From the NCBI GenBank assembly GCA_039934475.1, contig JBDTMC010000322.1:1-8985 (forward strand): a stretch of 8,985 nucleotides of DNA, read 5' to 3'. A program made the position numbers and the translations under genes. Below, one piece after another: positions 1 to 6,530 of the stretch. Position 1 is the stretch's first letter. Each line of letters opens with the position of its first letter. The stretch is from JBDTMC01 sp039934475. GTDB lineage: Bacteria > Acidobacteriota > Terriglobia > Bryobacterales > Bryobacteraceae. Below the pieces are notes generated by a model. The model was not told the origin of the DNA and did not search any database. It was given only the letters and a program-made list of their open reading frames with translations.

Positions 1-266
1 GCTTCGAGTGACTGCTGGGTGAGCGTGCCGGGCGTGACGATCCATCGATGCAAGATCGAGTACGCTAAGTCGTCGCGAAGTTCTGGATTGGGAGACGCCA
101 ACGCACGGCTGAGTTCGCGCGCCAGTGAATCGGCGGATTCGCCGTCGGGAATGGCGTACTTGTTTTTGGCGATGGCTCGCCAGAAGTCTATTCCATGAGT
201 GTCCGCGCCGAGGGCAGGCACCATCGTTGACCAGAGGAATAAGACGATACAGAAGATATTTCGCAT
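1..266 (-). CDS. DUF2785-like exported protein, N-terminal part (cut by window edge)
   Basis: This reading frame starts at the ATG at 266 and stays open to the left edge, giving 88 residues and no stop, so the C-terminus lies outside the window. Residues 1-20 form a signal peptide: a short basic start (MRN), a hydrophobic core (IFCIVLFLW) and a likely signal-peptidase site near ALG-A. The mature part has a pattern I recognise from DUF2785 proteins: FWRAI near residue 28, then YAIPDGES, a leucine-rich helix, then SPNPELRDDLAYSIL and RWI. The function of that family is not known to me; the helical repeat character suggests an alpha-solenoid-like fold (inference). The start lies only 3 bp after the stop of the gene before it, so it is the fourth visible gene of the padR-permease operon and is probably translated by coupling. 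The DUF2785 assignment rests on motif resemblance only. Confidence 0.6.
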   Translation of the reverse strand, partial: MRNIFCIVLFLWSTMVPALGADTHGIDFWRAIAKNKYAIPDGESADSLARELSRALASPNPELRDDLAYSILHRWIVTPGTLTQQSLE

Positions 267-269
267 AGG

Positions 270-680
270 CTATTTCTCGCGCTTGGCGATCATTGGGGCG
301 ATGGCCACGCCGGTTTGACCAGTCTCTTCTAAGAGGTCGCCGGTTGGATTCAGGGTGTACGTGAGGGTGAGAGCGGCACCGGATGTCTGGGTTTTTACTT
401 GTAATTCGGCTCCCACAAATCGCGCCGAGGTCCGACCCTGCTCGCGGCTGCCGAACCAGGGTGTGTCCTTTCGGTTGACGCCGTCCAGCGTGAGCGTGTG
501 CCTCTCGGTAGTGAGCTTTCCCAGATAGGTACTCTTCCTGACAATCGTGATGCGGTCGCATTGGTGCTGGGTTATCGAAATGTGAACGCGGCCATCTTCA
601 CCCTGGATCACATAGTTCCCGGAGAGATCGAGGCATAGCGCTGTAAGTGCCAGAGCTGTCCAGGTTCGTCGGTTTTGCAT
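270..680 (-). CDS. Small exported beta-rich protein of unknown function
   Basis: A 136-residue protein that I do not recognise. The N-terminus has a basic stretch (QNRR) followed by a hydrophobic segment (WTALALTALCL, residues 7-17), so it is probably exported. Cys16 sits where a lipoprotein Cys could be, but the preceding TAL is not a good lipobox (Leu at -1), so a lipoprotein is uncertain. From about residue 18 there are alternating polar/hydrophobic strands beginning DLSGNYVIQG and continuing through VHISITQHQ, LTLDGV, AELQVKTQ and LTLTYTL. This resembles small lipocalin-like or other beta-barrel/sandwich domains that start with a DLSGxW/Y-type strand, but no specific family can be named. 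Cys16 and Cys41 are the only cysteines. It starts 6 bp after the permease stop and ends 3 bp before the DUF2785-like gene, so it belongs to the same operon. Ribosome binding site is weak, which suggests coupling. Confidence 0.72.
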   Translation of the reverse strand: MQNRRTWTALALTALCLDLSGNYVIQGEDGRVHISITQHQCDRITIVRKSTYLGKLTTERHTLTLDGVNRKDTPWFGSREQGRTSARFVGAELQVKTQTSGAALTLTYTLNPTGDLLEETGQTGVAIAPMIAKREK

Positions 681-686
681 CGCACT

Positions 687-3389
687 CTATTCATAGCGCA
701 ACGCGGTCATTGGTGTAACCAGCGATGCGCGGCGGGCGGGAATCCAGGCGGCTATGGCAGCTCCTGCGATGAGGAGAATGAGGGCTCCGGCGACGGACCA
801 GATGTCGAGGGGTTTCACTCCGAAGACGAACTGTTCGAGGAGTTTGGTGAACCACCAGGCGGCTATGAGGCCTGCGGCGAGGCCGGCCGCGACCGGGGGG
901 AACGATTCGCGGAGGATCATGAGGCGGAGCCTTTCGGGGGCTGCTCCCAAGGCGAGGCGGACTCCGATTTCGGGGATTCTTCTTGCTACTGAGTAAGTGA
1001 GGACTCCGTAGATGCCGATGGCGGCTAAGAGAAGCGCCAGGGCGGCGAAGCCAGTGACGAGACGGGCGAGGACGCGCTCCCGCTCCATGGCGATGCCGAT
1101 TTGTTCTTCCTCGGTTCGCAAGCCGTAGATGGGAACACGCGGGTCGACGCTGGCCATCACGCGGCGAATGGCGGGCGCTATTGACAAGGGGTCGGCTGCA
1201 GTTCGGAGGGAGAACGTGGCCTGGCGGATACCGCGCTGGCCGAAGGGGGCGTAGACAGTGGCTGGGGCCGCGTCGCGGAGCGAATCGTATTTGGCGTCGC
1301 CGACGAGGCCGATGATCTCGACGGGCTCCTCGCCTTTGTCGTTTTGATACAAGGTGAGGCCGATGGGGGAGGCTCCGTCGGGCCGGACGAGAAGTGCCAT
1401 TTTTTGGTTCACCAGGGCGACGCGTTTCGCTTTCCTGTCGTCGAGGCGGGTGAAGTCGCGACCGGCGAGAAGAGGAACACCCACGGTGTGGAAGTAGTTG
1501 GGGCTGATTCCCTGGATGTAGGCGTCTTCAATGTGCTGGAGGCGGCTGTTGGCGTCGCGGTAATAAAACTCGCCTGAAGAAGATGAGGCGTGGAGTAAGC
1601 CGTGACGGCTGAAAGCGACTGACTCGACTCCGGGGGTGGCAGCGAGGGTTTCGAGGGCGCGAGCGTAGTAAGTGAGGGCTTGCTCGTCCCTGTAACCGGA
1701 CAGTGTGGCGTCGGCGGAGAAGATGAGGAGTCTTTCCGGTTTGAACCCGAGGTTGAGCGATTGCAGGTTGAGAACGGTGCGGACGAGAGTGCCGGCCCCG
1801 ATCAACAGGAGCAGTGAGAGGCCGACCTGTATTCCGGTGAGTGTGCGGCCCAGCGGGAGACGGCCGGCGCGTGGACCGGGCGAGCGCTTCAAGGCAGTGG
1901 TTAACTCCAGGCGGGAGCTTTTCCAGGCGGGGTAGAAGCCGAAAAGGAATGCTATGCCGAGTGTGGCAACGAGGGCGGCGCCGAAGAACCGGGCGTCCGG
2001 AGCGATGTCGATGAGGGGGATCTCGCCTTCGCGGGCGAGGAGTGAGGGAAGGGCGGATTGAAGTAGGGCGGCGAGACAGAGACCGCCCAGCAGACCTAAT
2101 ACTCCGAGGAGAAGGCTTTCGGTGAGATGTTGCCTAATGAGGCGGAGGCGGTCCGCTCCCAACGCGAGGCGGGAGGCGGTTTCGGCGGCCCGTGACTCAG
2201 CGCGGGCGAGCAGGAGGCCGGCGACATTCACCGCGCCCATTAGAAGAATCAGGCCGGCGACGAGCATGAGTAGTTTGAGCGGTTCCTCAAATGCATCGCG
2301 GAGCCAAGCCAACCCGCGCGATCCATCGATGAGGCGGATGGTGGGGAGATCGTAGGGCGTGGGCACGGGTTCGCTGCGCAGTTGCGCAATGAAGCGCGTT
2401 TCGAGTTCGCTACGAAGAAGCGGCACAGGATAGGGCGGTTGGACGCGGGCCATCATCTTCACCCACCAGGTTCGTGGGCTCGTGATGTCGCGGCGTTGCT
2501 CCATGCCCCAGGCGGTGAGCGGGAGGAGGACGTCGATGCCTTCGCCCGGTTGAGTTCCATGGAACCCAGGGGGCAGGACGCCAACGACAATCGTCTTGAT
2601 GGGGCCGACCAGGAGTGTCTCTCCGATGATGGATTGGCGGGCGGCAAAGGCGGTGCGCCAAAAGTCGTAGCTGAGCAGGACTGGGGGAGTGGAGGCGTCC
2701 ACATTCTCATCTTCAGGAAGGAAGCTACGGCCCAGTGGGGGCCTCAAGCCGAGTCCACGACAGTAGTTCCATGAGACGCCGAGGCCGCGGGCGAGTTGGG
2801 CCTGGCCGTTTACGGTTACCGTGAGGCGGTCAATGCCGGAGTACGCGAAGAGCTCGACTTCGTGCGGCAGTTCGTCGCGCAATTTCTTGAAGTGCACATA
2901 GGAGAACATGTCAGCCACGCGGAGATTACCGTCGCGGTTGGAGGAGCCGGAGGCATTGTTTTGAAAGGTCGGCCGGCCGTAGGGCAGGACCCAGTACACG
3001 GACTGCAACTGCTCGGGCTTGTCGACAGGGAGGGTCTTGAGTAACACGGCATTGACGAGGGCGAAGATGGCGGCGTTGGCGCCGATGCCCAAGGTGAGCG
3101 TGATGAGGGTGACGGCGGTGAAGGCACGATTGCGAGAGAGGCCGCGGAAAGCATAGAGAAGGTCGCCGCGAAGTTCGTCGAGCCAGCGTAGGCCGCGCGC
3201 CTGGCGGCATTCTTCTTTGTAGTTCTCCGGTGAGCCGAGTTCGAGGCGGGCGAGGCGTTTGGCTTCTGCAGGGGGGTGACCTTTGCGTTGAAGGTCGGCA
3301 GTGCGGGCTTCGAGATGAAAGGCGAGTTCTTCGGCCATATCACTTTCGAAGCGACGGCGCTTCCAGATGGCTTGCCAGGTCTTCCACAT
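687..3389 (-). CDS. Acidobacterial duplicated orphan permease (ADOP), MacB/FtsX type
   Basis: A 900-residue inner-membrane protein with two MacB/FtsX units in tandem. Residues 1-80 form the soluble permease prefix (FESDMAEELAFHLE, then a stretch ending RGLRWLDELRGDLLYAFRGL). TM1 is about 89-117, the first periplasmic MacB-type domain about 120-365, and a three-helix FtsX block about 370-395, 422-447 and 466-487. The second unit begins with a helix at 512-538 after GRTLTGIQVGLS, followed by a periplasmic domain of about 545-770 and helices at about 773-798, 831-850 and 862-884. It ends in the typical PARRASxVxPMTALRYE. The VALGxxxxRL/RLALGA signature appears in both halves (407-416, 811-820). 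MacB-type permeases transmit force from a cytoplasmic ATPase; ADOPs are 'orphans' because no ATPase gene accompanies them, and none is present here. The actual substrate is unknown. Upstream partner is the PadR repressor, 4 bp away, a pairing typical for this family. Confidence 0.93.
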   Translation of the reverse strand: MWKTWQAIWKRRRFESDMAEELAFHLEARTADLQRKGHPPAEAKRLARLELGSPENYKEECRQARGLRWLDELRGDLLYAFRGLSRNRAFTAVTLITLTLGIGANAAIFALVNAVLLKTLPVDKPEQLQSVYWVLPYGRPTFQNNASGSSNRDGNLRVADMFSYVHFKKLRDELPHEVELFAYSGIDRLTVTVNGQAQLARGLGVSWNYCRGLGLRPPLGRSFLPEDENVDASTPPVLLSYDFWRTAFAARQSIIGETLLVGPIKTIVVGVLPPGFHGTQPGEGIDVLLPLTAWGMEQRRDITSPRTWWVKMMARVQPPYPVPLLRSELETRFIAQLRSEPVPTPYDLPTIRLIDGSRGLAWLRDAFEEPLKLLMLVAGLILLMGAVNVAGLLLARAESRAAETASRLALGADRLRLIRQHLTESLLLGVLGLLGGLCLAALLQSALPSLLAREGEIPLIDIAPDARFFGAALVATLGIAFLFGFYPAWKSSRLELTTALKRSPGPRAGRLPLGRTLTGIQVGLSLLLLIGAGTLVRTVLNLQSLNLGFKPERLLIFSADATLSGYRDEQALTYYARALETLAATPGVESVAFSRHGLLHASSSSGEFYYRDANSRLQHIEDAYIQGISPNYFHTVGVPLLAGRDFTRLDDRKAKRVALVNQKMALLVRPDGASPIGLTLYQNDKGEEPVEIIGLVGDAKYDSLRDAAPATVYAPFGQRGIRQATFSLRTAADPLSIAPAIRRVMASVDPRVPIYGLRTEEEQIGIAMERERVLARLVTGFAALALLLAAIGIYGVLTYSVARRIPEIGVRLALGAAPERLRLMILRESFPPVAAGLAAGLIAAWWFTKLLEQFVFGVKPLDIWSVAGALILLIAGAAIAAWIPARRASLVTPMTALRYE

Positions 3390-3393
3390 GGTT

Positions 3394-3747
3394 TTAAAGT
3401 TCCTCCGCGGTTGCTTTGAGTGCCGCTTCCATGGCAGCTACCAGACGGTTCCAGCCGCCGGCTTGTTCGCGGAGGCGCTTTCGTCCGGCGGGCGTGAGGG
3501 TGTAGAACTTGGCGCGGCGGTTGTTATCGGAGATGCCCCATTCGGCGGCTAGGTCGCCGCGCGTTTCCAGTTTGTAGAGGGCGGGGTAGAGAGCGCCTTG
3601 CTCGATTTTCAGAGCGTTGCCGGTGATCTGTTCGATGCGGAGGAGGACTCCGTAGCCGTGCTGGGGGCCGAGGGAGACGGCTTTGAGCACGAGTAGGTCG
3701 AGTGTGCCGGGGAGGAGTTCGGCATCGGAATCGGAGCGTTGGGGCAT
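3394..3747 (-). CDS. PadR-family transcriptional repressor (acidobacterial ADOP-associated type)
   Basis: A 117-residue winged-helix regulator. The segment ELLPGTLDLLVLKAVSLG (residues 10-27) followed by PQHGYGVLLRIEQ is the classic PadR N-terminal signature. The recognition-helix region and wing follow: GALYPALYKLETRGDLAAEW (52-71), then NNRRAKFYTLTPAGRKRL (75-92), and a C-terminal dimerisation helix that ends AALKATAEEL. PadR proteins usually bind as dimers to inverted repeats over their own promoter and are released by a small-molecule ligand; the ligand here is unknown. It is the first gene of the leftward operon, 4 bp before the permease, so it probably represses itself, the permease and the two exported proteins. 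The start at 3747 is the only one that retains the conserved helix 1; the next in-frame GTG falls inside the LDLLVLK helix. Oddly, AGGAG touches the ATG with no spacing, see the promoter entry. Confidence 0.92.
   Translation of the reverse strand: MPQRSDSDAELLPGTLDLLVLKAVSLGPQHGYGVLLRIEQITGNALKIEQGALYPALYKLETRGDLAAEWGISDNNRRAKFYTLTPAGRKRLREQAGGWNRLVAAMEAALKATAEEL
3400..3406 (-). promoter_or_regulatory. Ribosome binding site of the ADOP permease, inside the padR coding end
   Basis: The minus strand reads GGAGGAA here, 10 nt before the permease ATG at 3389. It lies within the last codons of the padR-like gene (Glu-Glu-Leu-stop), so the permease is translated from the same transcript directly behind the repressor. 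It supports the start at 3389, which also gives the usual ADOP N-terminus. Confidence 0.75.
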
Positions 3748-3749
3748 CT

Positions 3750-3778
3750 CCTAAGTAGATTAGGTGAGACTCTCCTAA
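3750..3778 (-). promoter_or_regulatory. Probable PadR operator: three alternating TTAGG/CCTAA half-sites
   Basis: Read on the minus strand, the region has TTAGG (3778-3774), CCTAA (3764-3760) and TTAGG (3754-3750). The first two form a 19 bp near-palindrome in which TTAGG-A-GAG and CTC-A-CCTAA face each other about a central T. The last two form a second palindrome, CCTAA-N5-TTAGG, sharing the middle half-site. As direct repeats, TCTCCTAAG on the plus strand occurs at 3747-3755 and again at 3771-3779. The array covers the spacer, -10 and start region of the padR promoter, so a bound dimer would block RNA polymerase. That PadR is the binder is inference from family behaviour and position. Confidence 0.55.
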
Positions 3779-3786
3779 GCTGTCAA
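3757..3786 (-). promoter_or_regulatory. Sigma70-type promoter of the padR-permease operon
   Basis: On the minus strand a perfect -35 hexamer TTGACA (3786-3781) is followed after 18 nt by TAATCT (3762-3757) as -10. Transcription would begin around 3749-3751, only 2-4 nt before the padR ATG at 3747. This implies a leaderless or nearly leaderless mRNA, in line with the absence of a properly spaced Shine-Dalgarno sequence. The hexamers are seen directly; the start point is inferred from normal -10 spacing. Confidence 0.6.
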
Positions 3787-3808
3787 GGAGAATGTGCGGG
3801 AGCTGTGG

Positions 3809-3838
3809 TTGACTTCGGCGGACGCCGTGGGATATTGT
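3809..3838 (+). promoter_or_regulatory. Candidate sigma70-type promoter of the mannosidase-dehydrogenase operon
   Basis: TTGACT (3809-3814) and TATTGT (3833-3838) are separated by 18 nt. Transcription would start near 3845, giving a leader of about 30 nt before the ATG at 3874. The spacer holds a perfect inverted repeat CGGCG-GA-CGCCG (3816-3827), which might be an operator or simply a product of high G+C. Its -35 lies 22 bp from the -35 of the oppositely directed padR promoter, so regulation could be shared. Confidence 0.45.
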
Positions 3839-3854
3839 CCTTGTGATAGTACTT

Positions 3855-3867
3855 CACCCATAGGGTG
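3855..3867 (+). promoter_or_regulatory. Inverted repeat CACCC-ATA-GGGTG covering the mannosidase ribosome binding site
   Basis: The arms CACCC (3855-3859) and GGGTG (3863-3867) pair perfectly about a 3-nt centre. The right arm includes the only Shine-Dalgarno-like sequence (AGGGTG, 3862-3867) ahead of the ATG at 3874. In RNA the 5 bp stem would mask this site; in DNA it could be a small operator. Pairing is visible; a regulatory role is inference. Confidence 0.4.
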
Positions 3868-3873
3868 TCTCCA

Positions 3874-6522
3874 ATGAACGAATTTCATTTACGGCGATGG
3901 TTTGGCGGGTTGCTGGCCGGTTGTCTGGCTGCGCTCGCTATCCCGGCGGTCTCCCTGGCTGAGCCTGCCGACGCTCCTAAGGGCCAGGTCTTCGTGATTC
4001 CCCACACGCACTGGGAAGGGGCGGTCTTTAAGACGCGCGAGGAGTATTTGGAGATGGGGCTGCCGCACATCGAAAAGGCGCTCTACCTACTGAAGAAGTA
4101 TCCGGACTACCGGTTCGTGTTGGACCAGATGTGCTACGTGCGGCCTTTCCTGGAGCGGTATCCGCAAGAGGTGGATTCGTTCCAGAAGTTCCTGAAAGAG
4201 GGACGGCTGCAGATTGCGGGCGGCACGGATTCGATGCACGACAATAACATACCGTCGGGCGAATCGACTGTGCGGCAGTACCTGTTGTCGAAACAGTATT
4301 TCCGCGATCGGTTGGGGTACGACGTGACGACGGGATGGGGTCTGGACACGTTTGGGCATAACGCGCAGATGCCGCAGATCTTGAAGCTGGCGGGGATGAA
4401 GTCGTATTGGTTCCAGCGCGGGCCGGCGAGTCCGGAGACGCCTACGGAGTTCTTCTGGAAGGGCATCGACGGGACGCAGGTGCCGGCGTTTTGGCTGGCG
4501 ATTTCGTATGGTGCGCTGGCTAACTTGCCTAAGTCGTTGACGGCGTTTGAGCGGCAGGTGAATGGCCAGTATTCAGCGCTGGGACGATATAGTAAGTCGC
4601 CGGACCGGGTTCTGATGGCGGGCGCGGATGTGTGGGAGCCAGAAGAGGCACTGCCGATCATGGTGCCGCAATTCAATGCGCTCAAGGACACGGGGATCAA
4701 TTTGCGGCTGGCGACTCCGGTTGAATACGAGAATTCTGTCGCGCGGCGCACGGACCGTCCGGTAGTCTCCGGCGAATTCAATCCGATTTTCCAGGGAATC
4801 TACAGCACTCGCATCGAAGTGAAACAGGCGATGCGGGAGGCGGAGAGACTGCTGACCACGGCCGAGAAGGTGAGCGTGGTGAACCAGGTTCTGGGAGAGA
4901 AAGCGGACTTGGCAGGACAGGAGAGGGCGTGGGAGCCGGTGCTGTTTAATGAGGCACATGACCTTTCTTCCGGCGTGATGGTGGACAAGGTGTACGACGA
5001 TTCGATGCTGGGGTATGGGTTTGCGCACCGGCTGGGACGGGAGATGGTGCAGACGGGACTGGCGTCGATTGCTTCCCGCGCCGACACGCAGGGCGCCGGA
5101 GTTCCGGTTGTGGTGTTCAACACGCTGGGCTGGAACCGGACCGATGTCGTGGAAGCGGACATCGGGTTCTCAGCGGGCGGAGTGCAGACGTTTGGCTTGG
5201 TGGATAGCCAGGATCGCCCCGTACCCGTTCAGGTGATGCATACGGAAGGGAACGACGATGGCGGGATTCGAACGGCGCACATTGCGTTTATCGCGCGTGA
5301 CGTTCCGGCGATGGGATACAGCACGTTTCGCGCGGTTCCGAATGTAGCTCCAGTGGCGGCTCCGGCGGTGGTGGCAAGGAATGCGTCTTCGACGGAGCAC
5401 GAAGATCACGGCGCCATTGAGAACGATTTGTATAAGGCCGAGTTCAATTTGTGGACGGGCGAGATGACCAGCCTGGTGATGAAGGAGAACGGGTGGCAGG
5501 TGCTTTCAGGCCCAGGCAATGTGGTGGCGCGGGAACATGACGGAGGCGATTTCTGGGAGTTGTACGGGACTCTGAACGGCGGGCGGTTCATCACGATGAA
5601 GAAGCCGATTGGCGCGCCGCGGCCTGGGTTTACACAGTTGAGCAGCGAGTTCGTGGGTGGCAATGGTTCCACGCGCGGTGGGGCTGTGTTCTCTGAGTTC
5701 CATATTACGCATCCGTTTGGGAAGAACCAGTTCAGCACTCGGGTGCGGGTCTACAACGGACTGCGGCGAATTGATATCCGGACTGAGATTCTGAACCAGG
5801 AAGAGTTTGTGCGTTACCGCGCCTTGTTCCCCATCAATGTGAAGAACGGGAAAAGTGTGCAGGAGATTCCCTTCGGGGCTGTGGAACGCGGAGAGAAGCA
5901 GGAGTTTCCGGCGCAGAACTGGAGTAACTACGGCGATGGGAAGCACGGCGTTACTCTGATCAATCGAGGCTTGCCGGGTAACAACGTCGCCGATGGCACG
6001 ATGATGCTGTCGCTGATGCGGTCGACGAAGCTGATTTCGTACGGGTACATTGGCGGATTTGAACCGGGCGTGGGATCGGATTCGGCTTTGGGATTGGGGC
6101 GGCGGTACACGCTGGACTACGCGATGCTGCCGCACAGTGGCGGCTGGCAGGAGGCGATGCCGTGGCGGGCGGGGCTGGAGTTTAACAATCCGCTGATTGG
6201 CGTGGTGGCTTCGGCGCACGCGGGCGATTTGGGAAAATCGTGGGGGTTGCTGGAGGTTTCGAATCCGCAGGTGGTGGTAACGGCGTTGAAGCCGAGCCGC
6301 GACGGCAGCGCCGTGTTGCGGGTGTATGAGGCGTCAGGCCGGGCGGCGAAGGGCGTGCAAGTGAAGACGACAGTGGGCCTGGGCGGCGTGACGGAAGCGA
6401 ACTTCATTGAGGACAACGGGCAGGCTGTGAGCGTGCAGCAGGGCGCCTTCACGTTCGATCTTGGACCGTACGAAATCAAGACTTTTAAACTGCGGCTGAC
6501 GCCTTTGCGGGCGAGCCGGTAA
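3874..6522 (+). CDS. Exported glycoside hydrolase family 38 (alpha-mannosidase-like)
   Basis: An 882-residue secreted enzyme. GH38 enzymes hydrolyse alpha-mannosides by a retaining, metal-dependent mechanism. Residues 1-29 form a signal peptide with R7-R8-W9-F10, resembling a Tat motif, and cleavage probably after SLA. The catalytic domain covers about 38-290: HTHWE (44-48), GWGLDTFGH with the predicted nucleophile D158, FQRG with R182 exactly 24 residues later as in Golgi mannosidase II, and GADVWEP with D252 as a possible acid/base. The mid domain (about 305-370) contains YSTRIEVKQAMREAE, and NEAHDLSSG supplies the fourth metal ligand, H362. The rest (about 400-882) is the beta-rich C-terminal domain. 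E48 stands where GH38 enzymes usually have a metal-binding Asp. The longer frame from GTG 3865 is possible, but only ATG 3874 has a Shine-Dalgarno-like sequence (AGGGTG) at proper distance. Substrate could be mannan, glycoprotein glycans or another sugar; not decidable here. It is followed after 8 bp by the E2 gene. Confidence 0.88.
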   Translation: MNEFHLRRWFGGLLAGCLAALAIPAVSLAEPADAPKGQVFVIPHTHWEGAVFKTREEYLEMGLPHIEKALYLLKKYPDYRFVLDQMCYVRPFLERYPQEVDSFQKFLKEGRLQIAGGTDSMHDNNIPSGESTVRQYLLSKQYFRDRLGYDVTTGWGLDTFGHNAQMPQILKLAGMKSYWFQRGPASPETPTEFFWKGIDGTQVPAFWLAISYGALANLPKSLTAFERQVNGQYSALGRYSKSPDRVLMAGADVWEPEEALPIMVPQFNALKDTGINLRLATPVEYENSVARRTDRPVVSGEFNPIFQGIYSTRIEVKQAMREAERLLTTAEKVSVVNQVLGEKADLAGQERAWEPVLFNEAHDLSSGVMVDKVYDDSMLGYGFAHRLGREMVQTGLASIASRADTQGAGVPVVVFNTLGWNRTDVVEADIGFSAGGVQTFGLVDSQDRPVPVQVMHTEGNDDGGIRTAHIAFIARDVPAMGYSTFRAVPNVAPVAAPAVVARNASSTEHEDHGAIENDLYKAEFNLWTGEMTSLVMKENGWQVLSGPGNVVAREHDGGDFWELYGTLNGGRFITMKKPIGAPRPGFTQLSSEFVGGNGSTRGGAVFSEFHITHPFGKNQFSTRVRVYNGLRRIDIRTEILNQEEFVRYRALFPINVKNGKSVQEIPFGAVERGEKQEFPAQNWSNYGDGKHGVTLINRGLPGNNVADGTMMLSLMRSTKLISYGYIGGFEPGVGSDSALGLGRRYTLDYAMLPHSGGWQEAMPWRAGLEFNNPLIGVVASAHAGDLGKSWGLLEVSNPQVVVTALKPSRDGSAVLRVYEASGRAAKGVQVKTTVGLGGVTEANFIEDNGQAVSVQQGAFTFDLGPYEIKTFKLRLTPLRASR

Positions 6523-6530
6523 CGGAAAGA

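Noticed and set aside
39..50. The 12-mer GATCCATCGATG repeated at 2320-2331
   Set aside because: Both copies lie in unrelated coding sequence on the same strand with no shared flanks; chance repeat.
2382..2774. Plus-strand frame of 130 codons inside the permease gene, and others at 675-992 and 1344-1577
   Set aside because: All are antisense to the permease, which has clear domains over the whole length; no ribosome binding sites or domains support them.
3865..3873. GTG start for the mannosidase three codons upstream
   Set aside because: No Shine-Dalgarno lies before the GTG, whereas AGGGTG is well spaced for ATG 3874, and the signal peptide begins properly from the latter.
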